Below are positions 47,405-59,191 of a DNA stretch of 64,000 nt, piece after piece. Each line of letters opens with the position of its first letter. Position 1 is the stretch's first letter. The DNA is from Brasenia schreberi (Eukaryota; Streptophyta; Magnoliopsida; Nymphaeales; Cabombaceae), in NCBI GenBank assembly GCA_036023115.1, contig JAYKKT010000089.1:17974501-18038500 (forward strand), given 5' to 3'. Under the pieces are notes generated by a model. The model was not told the origin of the DNA and made no database searches. It was given only the letters and a program-made list of their open reading frames with translations. Position numbers and translations under genes: made by a program.

Positions 47405-49590
47405 CTCTGTAGACGCGCGAAAATCCCCGCCTCTTCGTCCCTTCCGGGGGCTTGGAGTGGATCTTCTCGTGTGTCTAAGGCCTATGTATACAAACAGGGC
47501 GTGCCAGCTAGCTTACTCAAGCTAGCGAAGATATATTTAACACTGACTTCTAAACGTGGTGACTGTGAGCAAGTAAGCTCTTGTCGTCGCAGACCTTCTT
47601 GCACCGATGCGCAAGGGTCAGTCTGTACGCTTTTGCAAAAATCGAGTTTTGGGGAGAAAGTCCACGAAGCGGTTCGAGGTGTCTATTTCGGGTCTTTAAG
47701 ATGCGATTGCATGTTTTAGATCACGTGGTTTTGCACGTGCCTAAGTCTTTTCTTTTATCCCTTTTTGGGTGTTCTAGTTTGTGTGTTATGAACACTCCAC
47801 TACATGGGCAAATTCGAGCGGGGCTTGCTTCGATGCAATATGCGTCCTACCTCGTGGTATGGCGTAGATGCAATGCAAACTCACGCTACTCCAAAGGGAA
47901 AACCCGAAATGTAAAGACAATACGGAAGGGAAATAACAGAAGGGAAATAACTGAAGGGAAATAACCGAAGGGAAATAACCGAAGGGAAATAACCGAAGGG
48001 AAATATGTATATAGCTTGTATATATGAGCCCTTACTCGGGTCTTGCAAATAAGAGCGAAGGCTCAATGTATGTGCGTGCTCGAATTGAAAGACTTACACA
48101 CATGACATGAAATTAAACCCAAATATAAATTGCAGTATGGCCTTGACTAAGGTCTTGGGAATAAGAGCGAAGGCTCAATGTGTGTGAGAGTGCTTGAATT
48201 GAAAGACTACCCACACGACATAAATGAAACCCAAATATAACTGCAATAAGGCCTTTACTAAGGTCTTGGGAGTAAGAGCGAAGGCTCAATGTGTGTGAAA
48301 GTGCTTGAATTGAAAGACTTACTCACACGACATGAAATGAAACCCAAATAGTATAGGTCGGCCCTTACTTGGGTCTTTCAAATAAGAGCGAAAGCTCAAT
48401 GTGTGTGAGAGTGCTTGAATTAAAAGACTTACTCACACGACAAGAAATGAAACCCAAATAGTATAGGTCGGCCCTTACTTGGGTCTTTCAAATAAGAGCG
48501 AAAGCTCAATGTGTGTGAGAGTGCTTGAATTAAAAGACTTACTCACACGACAAGAAATGAAACCCAAATAGTATAGGTCGGCCCTTACTTGGGTCTTTCA
48601 AATAAGAGCGAAAGCTCAATGTGTGTGAGAGTGCTTGAATTGAAAGACAACGCACCTAACTTAAACAAAACCCTTCGAAAATGAAAGTATATATACACTT
48701 ATATATTAGGGGCTGATTAGGCCCGTGTGTGTTCAAAATTGTGCACGACTAAGAGAGTGCACGTGTGTGGTTGTGCCAAGCCACGTTATTACAAGCCGGG
48801 GGAGACTATGCTCCGTTATTACAACCCCGTATCAAATTGAATCTCAAGCAAGTGTACGACTAAAGACCGAGTTTAGACACTTACGAGTAGCTGGTCCATA
48901 GAGGTCTTGCTTGAGCGTGGGCTTGGCCTTGGGCTGCAAACGGGAGCTCCGCGAAGGTAGGTGATCAAGGGTGCTGGCCGGCTGCAAGTGGGGCGCGGGA
49001 TAGACGCCTCGAAGGGGACCGGTGGCAGGTAGATGGCGCCTCAAGGTAAGGGGTTTAAATGGCTGAATGAGTGGGTTCTTAGGGTCACTAGGGGAGTTGG
49101 GAGTTTAGGGAAACTGGACCTAAAAGGTGAGCTGGTGGGAGGGCCGAGTAGGACACCTAGGGGAAGGCCGAATGGGACATGATAACTAGGTAGTGGCCGG
49201 CAGCTTGGGTTATACTAGGTTCGGCTAGGTTAAAATGGTGGTGGCAAAGGGGCTGAGCTGAAGGTAGGATGGGTGGCTAAGAGTGGAGAGGTGGTAGAGA
49301 GGGGCTTTGAGGGAGTTTGGGGTACTTACCGAATGGGGAGAGGTGGCGGATGAAGTGGGAAGGTGGCGGGCAGGTGGCTGTCGGCTGGTTCGGTTGGTTG
49401 GAGGTGATGGCGTCCGGCTGAGGGGTGGTGGTAATGGATGGAAGAGGGAAGGTGGCGGAGCAGGTGGCGGCTGGTGGAGCAGGCAGAGGTGGGGAGTGGT
49501 CCCGGCTGGGTGAGAGAAGGGAGAAGGAGAGGGCCCGGCTGGATGGAGATAGTGGTTCCCACTTGGAAAACCCGCCCACAAGGAGGGGGG

Positions 49591-49598
49591 TTTAAATA
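49591..49598 (-). promoter_or_regulatory. TATA-like box of element C 5' LTR
   Basis: TATTTAAA on the minus strand, followed directly by CCCCCC and the GTGGGCGGGTTTT leader start. It occupies the position of TATATAAA in element A. This would drive the element transcript. Confidence 0.6.
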
Positions 49599-49599
49599 G

Positions 49600-50090
49600 G
49601 GGATGGGTAGGTCGGTTAGGGCTGGGCTGTGGGTAGTGGTTAGGTGGTTTAGGTAGGGTGGTATGTAGATAAGGTGGGCTGGAAGGGGTTGGGCCAGATA
49701 TTTTAAAACTAGGGGTTTGGGTAAATCGTGGGCTAAGGGTGGTTTAGGGGTTTAGGGCTAGGTTAGGTGGTTGGGTTTTAGGGTGAGGTTTAGTGAGCTA
49801 GGTTAGGTGATTAGGCTAGGTTTAGGCTAGGATTAGGGAAATTAATCTAGGTTTAGGGAAGGATTAGGGAAGTGGGTTAGGTGATTAGGTTGGGATTAGG
49901 ACGGGATTAGGGAAGTGGGTTAGGTGATTAGGTTCAGATTAGGGGTGGATTAGGGAAGTGGGTTAGGTGATTAGGTTGGGATTAGGACGGGATTAGGGAA
50001 GTGGGTTAGGTGATTAGGTTCAGATTAGGGGTGGATTAGGGGTTTAGGCTAGGTTTAGGCATTTTTGGCTAGGTTTAGGTGAAGGAGCTC
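49600..50090 (-). repeat. Telomere-like CCTAA-rich block in LTR
   Basis: Nearly 500 bases built from degenerate words such as CCTAAACC, CCCTAATC and CACCTAACC on the element sense strand. Similar blocks lie upstream of the TATA box in the LTR copies that retain this region (for example 2580-2960, 5350-5710, 30060-30450, 42850-43240, 55270-55660, 63170-63560). No long run of exact TTTAGGG is seen, so it is not an ordinary interstitial telomere. Confidence 0.85.
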
Positions 50091-50921
50091 CCTTAGCATG
50101 GCCCATAGACCTTGATCACCCCATGTTGGTGCAGCCCTAGGTTAGGTTTTAGCTAATTACAAGCTTAAACCCACTCAATTAGGCTAACCCACAAGATTAA
50201 ACCCAAACTTGACACACAAGTCAAGCTTAATACAACACTCTTGATATTTTTCACCCCCACTCTCTCTCATGCCCAATATCCCACGTGAAACTCAAGTGGG
50301 CCCCACCTCCATTTATGAGAAGGTGATGTGGGCCATGGATATGGATATTGGATTGGATCTCTGGATCCAAATCCAAATCCAAGTCCACATATGGGTTTGG
50401 ATTGGGATCTGGATATATATGGTCCAGATCCAATCCAAACTGAACTCTGACTCCTTCGAGCTGGGTTCGAAACGGACGATTCGTGCGGGGCCTGACAGCA
50501 TCAGTACTCCGTCTGCGTTGGGTCTTCGCCAACATGGTCGTCCGCCTCCGTTTCTGCCTTCCGGAGATGACTTCAAAGGCTATTTTGGTAAGAACAGGGT
50601 CTTGAACGTTCGAGATCCTGGGGTGTGAATCAGATACAAGAGTTGTTGCACCGGGCTTGACGTGTGCTCCGGTTCCGGGCTCTTCTTGGCTCTCCTGGTC
50701 CTGTCTTGATCGGGCCAAGCCACTTTGGGGTTTCAAAACATGTTTTAAAAGGGTTTTCAAAAGCCATATCGTATGTTTTTGAAAGATATAGTTTAAAACA
50801 TATATACAGGGTTGTTTGGAAGGCTCCTGGGTTTCCAAACTCAAAATGGCCCTTTGGGGCTGCTTGTATAAAACCAGATTCGTTTAAGAAATTCGTGGGA
50901 TTTCGGGGTGTTTACACATAC

Positions 50922-53137
50922 CACCCTACCTAAACCACCTAACCACTACCCACAGCCCAGCCCTAACCGACCTACCCATCCCCTATTTAAGCCCCCCTCC
51001 TTGTGGGCGGGTTTTCCAAGTGGGAACCACCCTTCCACCCAGCCGGGCCCTCTCCTTCTCCCATCTCTCACCCAGCCGGGACCACTCCCCAACAGCTCCA
51101 CCTGCTCCACCAGCCGCCACCTGCTCCGCCACCTTCCCTCTTCCATCCACTACCACCACCCCTCAGCTGGACGCCACCACCTCCACCCAACCGAACCAGC
51201 CGACAGCCACCTGCCCGCCACCTTCCCACTTCATCCGCCACCTCTCCCCATTCGGTAAGTACCCCAAACTCCCTCAAAGCCCCTCTCTACCACCTCTCCA
51301 CTCTTAGCCACCCATCCTACCTTCATCTCAGCCCTTTTGCTGCCACCACCTAAACCTAGTCGAACCTAGCATAACCCAAGTTGCTGGCCACCACCTAGCC
51401 ATCATCTCCCATTCGGCCAACTCCCCTAGGTGTCCTATTCGGCCTTCCCACTAGCTCACCTGTTGGGTCCAGTTTCCCTAAGTACCCAACTCCCCTAGTG
51501 ATCCTAATACCCACTTCTTCAGCCACTTTAAACCCCCTACTTGGAGGCGCCACCTACCTGCCACCGGCCCCCTTCGAGGCATCTATCCCGCGCCCCACTT
51601 GCAGCCGGCCAGCACCCTTGATCACCTACCTTCGCGGAGCTCCCACTTGCAGCCCAAGGCCAAGCCCACGCTCAAGCAAGACCTCTACGGACCAGCTACT
51701 CGTAAGTGTCTAAACTCGGTCTTTAGTCGTACACTTGCTTGAGATTCAATTTGATACGGGGTTGTAATAACGGAGCATAGTCTCCCCCCGCTTGTAATAA
51801 CGTGGCTTGGCACAACCACACACGTGCACTCTCTTAGTCGTGCACAATTTTGAACACACACGGGCCTAATCAGCCCCTAATATATAAGTGTATATATACT
51901 TTCATTTTCGAAGGGTTTTGTTTAAGTTGGGTGCGTTGTCTTTCAATTCAAGCACTCTCACACACATTGAGCTTTCGCTCTTATTTGAAAGACCCAAGTA
52001 AGGGCCGACCTATACTATTTGGGTTTCATTTCTTGTCGTGTGAGTAAGTCTTTCAATTCAAGCACTCTCACACACATTGAGCTTTCGCTCTTATTTGAAA
52101 GACCCAAGTAAGGGCCTACCTATACTATTTGGGTTTCATTTCTTGTCGTGTGAGTAAGTCTTTCAATTCAAGCACTCTCACACACATTGAGCTTTCGCTC
52201 TTATTTGAAAGACCCAAGTAAGGGCCGCCCTATACTATTTGGGTTTCATTTCATGTCGTGTGAGTAAGTCTTTCAATTCAAGCACTTTCACACACATTGA
52301 GCCTTCGCTCTTACTCCCAAGACCTTAGTAAAGGCCTTATTGCAGTTATATTTGGGTTTCATTTATGTCGTGTGGGTAGTCTTTCAATTCAAGCACTCTC
52401 ACACACATTGAGCCTTCGCTCTTATTCCCAAGACCTTAGTCAAGGCCATACTGCAATTTATATTTGGGTTTAATTTCATGTCGTGTGTGTAAGTCTTTCA
52501 ATTCAAGCACGCACCCACATTGAGCCTTCGCTCTTATTTGCAAGACCCGAGTAAGGGCTCATATATACAAGCTATATACATATTTCCCTTCGGTTATTTC
52601 CCTTCTGTTATTTCCCTTCAGTATTGTCTTTACATTTCGGGTTTTCCCTTTGGAGTAGCGTGAGTTTGCATTGCATCTACGCCATACCATGAGGTAGGAC
52701 GCATATTGCATCGAAGCAAGCCCCGCTCGAATTCGCCCATGTAGTGGAGTGTTCATAAACACACAAACTAGGCGACCCAAAAAGGGATAAAAGAAAAGAC
52801 TTAGGCACGTGCAAATCCACGTGATCTAAAACATGCAATCGCATCTTAAAGACCCGAAATAGACACCTCGAACCGCTTCGTGGACTTTCTCCCCAAAACT
52901 CGATTTTTGCAAAAGCGTACAGACTGACCCTTGCGCATCGGTGCAAGAAGGTCTGCGACGACAAGAGCTTACTTGCTCACAGTCGCCACGTTTAGAAGTC
53001 AGTGTTAAATATATCTTCGCTAGCTTGAGTAAGCTAGCTGGCACGCCCTATTTGTATACATAGGCCTTAGACACACGATAAGATCCACTCCAAGCCCCGA
53101 AAGAGGCAAAGAGGCGGGGATTTTCGCGCGTCTACAC
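50922..53137 (+). mobile_element. Solo LTR S3, right piece (plus orientation)
   Basis: Resumes the LTR after element C and its CATAC duplication and ends GCGTCTACA at 53137, followed by the CCAGG duplication (53138-53142). Features: TATA-like TATTTAAG at 50984-50991, C-rich leader, TTCG|GTAAGT near 51254, second GTAAGT near 51700, 110-bp array about 51940-52560. Both halves together make about 3.39 kb, a full LTR. Its sequence is close to the LTRs of element C. Confidence 0.92.
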
Positions 53138-53142
53138 CAGGT

Positions 53143-53179
53143 TTATTTGAGAAGTTCGTGGGATTTCGGGGTGTTTACA
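53143..53179 (-). mobile_element. 5' tip of element B 5' LTR
   Basis: The last 37 bases of element B, ending GGGGTGTTTACA, displaced about 22 kb from the rest of its LTR (27861-31275) by S3 and element C. What follows (CTGGATATATAT) is the inside of another LTR, so B had inserted into element D. Confidence 0.85.
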
Positions 53180-53687
53180 CTGGATATATATATGGTCCAG
53201 ATCCAATCCAAACTGAATTCTGACTCCTTCAGGGTATGTTTGAAACGAACGGTTTGTGCGGGGTCTGACAGCATCAATACTCCGTCTTGCGTTGGGTCTT
53301 CGCCAACATGGTCGTCTGCTTCTGTTTTCACTTTTCGGAGATGATTTCAAATGATTTGTTGATAATAGGGGCTTGGACGTTCGAGATCCTGGGGATAAAT
53401 CTAACACGAGAGTTGTTGTGCCGGGCTCGACATGTGCTCCGGTTTCGGGCTCTCTTTGGCTCTTCTGGTCCTACTTTCATCAGGTCAAGCCGCTTTGTGG
53501 GGTTTCAAAACATATTTTACAAGGTTTTAAAACAATATTATACATATTTTAAAACATATATAGTTTAAACATATGTACAGGGTTTGCCTGGAAGGCTCCT
53601 CGGTTTCCAAACTCAAAATAGCCCTTTGGGGCTACTTTTATAAAACCAAGTTTTTTGAGAAGTTCGTGGGATTTCGGGGTGTTTACA
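53180..53687 (-). mobile_element. Fragment of the 3' LTR of element D
   Basis: About 508 bp of the 5' end of a minus-oriented LTR, ending GTTTACA at 53687 and followed by a polypurine tract, so it is a 3' LTR. It belongs to the older branch (same variants as element B near 30800-30950). The remainder would lie to the left of element B, beyond or deleted. Confidence 0.85.
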
Positions 53688-54510
53688 GATGCCCCTCTTT
53701 GGCATTGTCCAAATTGATTTGGATAATGGCAAAGATGACAAACACCCCTTTCATTGTCTCCCTAGATCTAACCACGAAAATATGGGATCGTCCCAATCTT
53801 TAGCAAAATCTCACTTTTAAAACCCTGGTAGGAGGAGATATCACGCCAAAGGGATCTATATAAAACGGTTTCTAGTCCTAAAATGGGATCATGTTATGCA
53901 AATGTCCATATATGGGTATGCAGATGACATGGGTGGGGTGCCAAGAGTGGCGACCTCTCAAAGACCAGATACATGGTCGAACTCTTGAGACTTACGAAGG
54001 CCTGTTGCTCCAAGTGAGAAGGCCCTATGCTGTTCGATGTTCGATTTTTCAAAATCTATTTACAAAATCTATTTACAAAAGGGAAAACTGTCTTGAGTCT
54101 CAATCCTAAGGATCTCAAGCTCTTCGTGTTTGCCTTTGCTTGAGTCTTGGCACTCGCTAATCTAGCGGAGGTTTTATAAGAAAACAAGCTATATTTCAAA
54201 TTCCTACGTCTTACTCGAAACATCGAATTCTCAAACAAAATGAAATTCAAGTAAGTAAATCCTATTTTTACTTTAGGATTCCTCGAAATGAACCATGTTT
54301 TAGTTGGGATAAGCCAGGGATGGAAAAGAGATACCACGGTCCCTGCTGAAGCGTCCTGTGGTTTAAGGCATAGAAGGCAGAAAACTGCTCCTTTTTGAGC
54401 TTTTTGGCCTTTTTTCCTTTTTTTCATAGAGGGTCTCCCTTTGGGAGTATTTTTTCTTTAATCCCTCTTTTCCATAACAGAATCAAATTTTCCTTTGTGA
54501 TTATGGTTTC
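53688..54510 (-). mobile_element. 3' internal region of element D
   Basis: Homologous to 35952-36770 of element C: polypurine tract at 53688-53704 and then non-coding 3' sequence. A minus-strand frame of 123 codons (54056-54427) overlaps the homologue of the small frame in C. The region is cut at 54510 by the 5' LTR of element E; integrase of D is not present in the window. Confidence 0.82.
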
Positions 54511-56782
54511 TGTAAACACCTCGAAATCCCATGAATTTCTCAAATAAACCTGGTTTTGTAAAAGCAGCCCCAAAGGGCTATTTTGAATCTGGAAACCCAG
54601 GAGCCTTCCAGATAAACCCTGTACATATGTTTAAACCTTATATGTTTTAAAATATGTAAAATATAGTTTTAAAACCTTTTAAAATATATTTTGAAACCCC
54701 ACAAAGTGGCTTGGCCTGATGAAAGTACGACTAGAAGAGCTAAAGAAAGCCCAGAACCGGAGCACATGTCGAGCCCGGCACAGCAACTCTTGTGTTAGAT
54801 TCATCCCCAGGATCTCAAACGTCCAAGCCCCTGTTATCAGCAAATCATTTGAAATCATCTCCGGAAGGTGAAAACAGAAGCGGATAACCATGTTGGCGAA
54901 GACCCAACGCAAGACGGAGTGGATCTGGACCATATATATCCAGATCCCAATCCAAACGTATATGTGGATTTGGATTTGGATTTGGATCCAAAGATCCAAT
55001 CCAATATCTACATCCATGGCCCACATCACCATCTCATAAATGGAGGTGGGGCCCACTTGAAATTCATGTGGGATTTTGGGTATGAAAGAGAATGGGGAGG
55101 ATTAAGTATGAGAGGAATGTATTAAGCTTGACTTGTGTGTCAAGTTTCCGGTTAATCATGTGGGTTAGCCTAATTAGTATGGGTTTAAGCTTGTATGAAC
55201 CTACACCTAACCTAGGGCTGCACCAACATGATGCAATTAAGTCCATGGGCTATGCAAAGGGATGCTCCTAACCCAATCCTAAGCCAACACCCTTAATCCT
55301 AGCCATTTACCCTAATCTCGGCCTAATCCTAGCCTAATCACCTAACCCACTTCTCTAATCCCGGCCTAATCCCAACCTAATCACCTAACCCACCTCCCTA
55401 ATCCTTCCCTAAACCTAGCCTAATTCCCTTAATCCTAACCTAATCCTAGCCTAATCACCTAACCCACCTCACTAAACCTCACCCTAAAACCAGCCCACCT
55501 AGCTAAGCCCTAAATCACTAAACCACCCCACGTAAACCCTAGCACACCATATCCCTAAAACCACCTAACCTAAATATCTGGTCCCCCCTAAATATCTAGC
55601 CCACCTTATCACCACACTACCACCACCTAACCACTAAACCACCCCTTCAAAACCAGCCCAACCGACCTCTTGAAAAACCTATAACCCCCCCCCCCCCTAG
55701 TGGGCGGGTTTTTCAAGTTTTTCAGCCACCGGCCCAGCCGAGCCCTCTTTCACCCCTTGCTCTCTTCTCTCACCTGCTCCACCACCACCTCCCGGCCTAC
55801 ACCACTCCACGCCGCCATCATCACCCGGCCTGCACCATTCCACTCCACCACCAACTGCCCGGCCAGCTCCACTCCTTCCACCCGATTGCATCCACCTTCC
55901 ACTCGGCTGCCTTCCTTGGACAACTGCCCCCTTCCCTATCCTATCCGGTTAGTACACTATCCTAACTCCACCCTCTCTTCACTCCCCCTCCACTCTCAGC
56001 CACCACACCACCCAGCTACCCGCCACCCTTCAACCATACCCGACCACATCACCCGCTGCCCTACCTTCCCATTAGTGACACCCCCTAACTACCCCAGCCA
56101 CCTTACCTTTTCCCTAGGACCTGCCCCTCCTTTCCTTTGAACCAACCCTTAGTTAATACCCTAGCTAGCTCCCTTTTGCCGTTCCTCATCACCCCTAACT
56201 ACCCCAGTCGGCCACCACCTAACCTGCCACAGCCGGCTGCACCTTGCCACATTTGCAGCCTTCCATCCTCTCCTTTAAACCAGCCCCCTAGTCACCCCTT
56301 AGCTCCACCTTCCCTAGGACCTGCCCCACACCTTAGTGACACTCCCTAACTACCTCAACACGAAGGCACCACAGCAGCACCCTCCCTTTCATCCCCCGGC
56401 TAGCGCCAAGGCGCCACAACCGCACCCTTGCCGTTCGGCCAGCACCTCCCTTTGCCGCGCCCATCTAAGGAGCTCCCTCTTGCATCCCAAGGCGACGCCC
56501 AAGCCCAAGCTCAAGCAAGTCACCTCCGGACCAGCTATACGTAGGTGCCTAACTCGGTCCTTGTTTATAGACTTGCTTAAGCTAAATTAAATTTGTTACG
56601 GGGTTGTAATAACGGAGCATTGTCTCCCCCCGCTTGTAATAACGTGGCTTGGCACACCCACACACGTGCACTTGAGCCTATCTCGCTCTTAGTCGTGCAC
56701 GATTTTGAACACACACGGGCCTAATCAGCCCTTAAGAAATAAATTTATTTATATAATTTAAGTTGCGTGGGGTTTTGCTTAA
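54511..56782 (+). mobile_element. 5' LTR of element E, missing its 3' part
   Basis: Begins TGTAAACACC at 54511 within element D. It has the GGAT-rich stretch (about 54910-55020, with an internal deletion joining GACGGAGT to GGATCTGG at about 54920), the telomere-like block (about 55270-55660), a decayed TATA region (CTATAACC) beside a 14-base C tract (55683-55697) and a donor-like site changed to GGTTAG near 55946. Similarity ends at about 56782, before the 110-bp array, which is lost. Confidence 0.85.
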
Positions 56783-56850
56783 GAGTACAAAGCAAAACTG
56801 CGTGTATTTAAGTCACGCACACGTGCATTTAAGTTGCGTGTTTTATAATT
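56783..56850 (+). other. Filler sequence at deletion junction
   Basis: About 68 bases joining the cut LTR to the middle of gag. They contain two imperfect repeats of ATTTAAGTTGCGTG, a word that also occurs just upstream in the LTR (about 56757-56770), suggesting templated filler copied during break repair. The deletion removed the LTR end, primer site and gag N-terminus. Confidence 0.6.
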
Positions 56851-59163
56851 TAAGTCAATTCGCTACTTTTGAAGAGTTAGCGAACTGCTTCATGCAAAGA
56901 TTTGTACATAACGTAGAAGTCACGTTGACTTTAAATACTTTAAGGGATACAAAGCAAGGCATGAACGAAGACATGCATGCCTTCATTATTCGATGGAGGA
57001 CCCTTTTAGGGCAAGTGCGAGAGCCAATATCCGAAGGATGCGCAGTCATGCTCATCCTAGATAACTTTAAAAGTGAGCTAAAAACCCTTCTCTCGCTTCA
57101 CGAAATCTCAACTTTCCATAAGTTGATCAAAAGGCATCCCTTTTCGAAACCAATTTGAAAAAGGGGATATACGATCAGCTATGGAAAGGAAGTGCCATTT
57201 CCAAAACCCGCTTGGAGAAGCCCATCACTTATGGGCTACCCACGATGGACAAAGGGGCAAAGCCCCATAAAATCGCCAATGTCCGGGTGGATCCAGGTCT
57301 GGCGGGCACTTCGAAAAATTTTGAAAAACAAGAAAACAAAAGGGAGAGAAATTTCCAGAAACCGATTGAAAAACGGGAGTACACTCCGCTGGGGTAACCT
57401 GTGTTAGAGGTCCTAGACCTCCTACTTGCCCAAGACATGATTGAACTTCACGAAATCCCTGAGGGAGTCACTTCCAAAGGAGGATATTTAAACCATTTTT
57501 GCAAGTATCATCGGCTCAAAGGCCATGATACAAAGCGTTGTTTCTCCCTTTTAAACAAAATCGAGAACTTGATAGCGGAGGGCCGGCTCCAGGTCACTGC
57601 GGAACCTTAGCCAACTCAAGCTATCTTTAAAGAACCTTTTCCCAAGCACGCCAGTAGCAGTGGGAAAGGAAAGGAGGTATGTACCCTCACCTTTTCGAAA
57701 GATCTAGCGCAATCATCAGAGTCTGGTCGACCCACTTGTGCGTCTACTCTTGTACTTTACAAGAAGCCCGCCCAAGTAGTCATCCGGGGACCACCAAGAG
57801 CTGAATCCCTAGCTAAACCAGTTTTAAAACTTCAAGGTGCTCTTAAACTCACGATTAGGGCCAATTTAAGTGCGAACTCTAGGTTGGTCGTGGGGGAAGT
57901 GACTAGATCCGGGAGGATCTATCAACCCCCATACCTACAAAGTGCTAAAATGGTGGTCAGTGTGCCTAGCCCCTGAAAAGCATGTATTCCTAGAGTTCTA
58001 CCGAAAGCAGACAATGGGAAAGTCATCTTAAACCCTTATGATTTCGAAAACCATCTTTCAAAGATTCCTATCCACATGTCCATCCTAGAGCTTATACAAA
58101 CTTCGCCTAGGCATAGACTCGTGCTAGAGAAAATTCTAGAAAGAGAAAAGGTTAGTTTGAACATAAGTCCTGAATCCCTGTCTGACCAAGTGGCCTTAAT
58201 AGGAGCAAAATCGCCCATCACTTTCTCGGAAGATGATGTAGATAGACCCTACGAGTCCCACAACCAGGCCCTGCATATCGAGGTGGTTCTGAATAACCAC
58301 TCTCTGGACAGGTGCCTAGTCGATGGGAGAGGAGGGCTCAACATCCTTCCACTTCATGTGGCGTACCAAATCGGAGTCACCTTGACTTCTGTGAACCCAA
58401 GTCCCATCGTTATCACTGGATACAATGGGAATGCATCTAAACCTTTAGGATCGATCGAACTCCCTATGGAAACGGGAGGGATCACACACACGGGGGTGTT
58501 CCAAGTTTTGGACATCCACCCCCATTATAACCTGTTGTTGGGAAGGCCCTGGATACACAGCTTGTGCGCTGTGCCATCCACCTTCCACAGGTGTGTAAAG
58601 ATCCCTTTCAGGGATCAAGTCGTGGTGATCCTAGGTGAGAGTCACCCTCAGCTTCAGGGGATTATAAACTCCCCTTGTTTGTCAAGCTCCTAGGCCCATG
58701 AGGCTTACCTGGGGCAGACCATGGTTGAGCCACCAAGGCTCGTGTTAGAAAGTCCTAGGAAAGTCATCTATGTCAGGGGACCGCCCAAAGCAGGCCCCCT
58801 CCCCATCCTGACCCTTCTAGGAGGACCCAAACATCCCTTATTTCTAAAACCCCTGGACAAAAAGCCATACGAGCACGATATGGACGACAACAAGTTCCAG
58901 GACCACGATTTATACCCTAACTTTTCAAAAAACAAAAAATTGTAGAACATGTTGTTGAACATGGGCTATACGCCCTATAAAAGTCTAGGGACACAAAACC
59001 AGGGTCTCCTAGAGCCCATCCTTCCTAGGGCCAACCCAAGCCAATACGGGATCGGCTACACTCCCAAAATACCGCCAAAGCCACCCCTTGTGACCACCTG
59101 GGCAAGGGTGCCCTAGAGCCTACCCTAGAAGAGACCTACGATTTAGACCTCTTATTCCGAGTC
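56851..59163 (+). pseudogene. gag-pro of element E (N-terminus deleted, decayed)
   Basis: Begins inside Gag at LSQFATFEELAN and continues through the knuckle motif (CKYHRLKGHDTKRC near 57500-57545) and retropepsin (about 58270-58600; active site LVDGRGG) to the end of the frame near 59163. Damage: frameshift near 57133, stops at 57395-57397, 57608-57610, 57974-57976, 58691-58693 and 58943-58945, frameshift near 59102. The stops at 57608 and 58943 fall on the same codons, with the same change, as 26405-26407 and 21840-21842 of element B. Confidence 0.88.
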
Positions 59164-59175
59164 TAACCCATAGTG

Positions 59176-59191
59176 TTTTCCGTTTGTAGGT
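59176..59191 (+). promoter_or_regulatory. Splice-acceptor-like site before pol of element E
   Basis: TTTTCCGTTTGTAG|GT then ATG (59192). One pyrimidine is changed to G compared with A, B and C; the AG is kept. Confidence 0.5.

Larger units (their letters stand above)
32447..50916 (-). mobile_element. Element C: complete Tat-like LTR retrotransposon
   Basis: An 18,470-bp minus-strand element with both LTRs (32447-35951 and 47408-50916), flanked by an exact CATAC duplication (32442-32446 and 50917-50921). Removing it restores LTR S3. Order on the minus strand: 5' LTR, primer-binding site, gag-pro, pol (split by solo LTR S4), 3' non-coding region, polypurine tract, 3' LTR. Without S4 it would be about 15.0 kb. 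The LTRs differ by few substitutions plus repeat-number changes, so insertion was recent compared with A, B and E. Damage that I see: one base gained near 44355, stop codon 38106-38108 and S4. Confidence 0.95.
47408..50916 (-). mobile_element. 5' LTR of element C
   Basis: 3509 bp. Contents on the minus strand from 50916: GGAT-rich stretch (about 50330-50430), telomere-like block (about 49600-50090, including an internal duplication of about 80 bp absent from the 3' LTR), TATTTAAA (49591-49598), C-rich leader, donor-like TTCG|GTAAGT (GT at 49329-49328), a second GTAAGT near 48885, 110-bp array (about 48020-48650) and six 14-bp units (about 47925-48003). Confidence 0.95.

Noticed and set aside
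1..53687. T1 as the missing left part of the element D 3' LTR
   Set aside because: T1 ends within about 35 bp of where the D fragment begins in LTR coordinates, which is tempting, but D carries older-branch variants (as in element B) while T1 is of the younger type.
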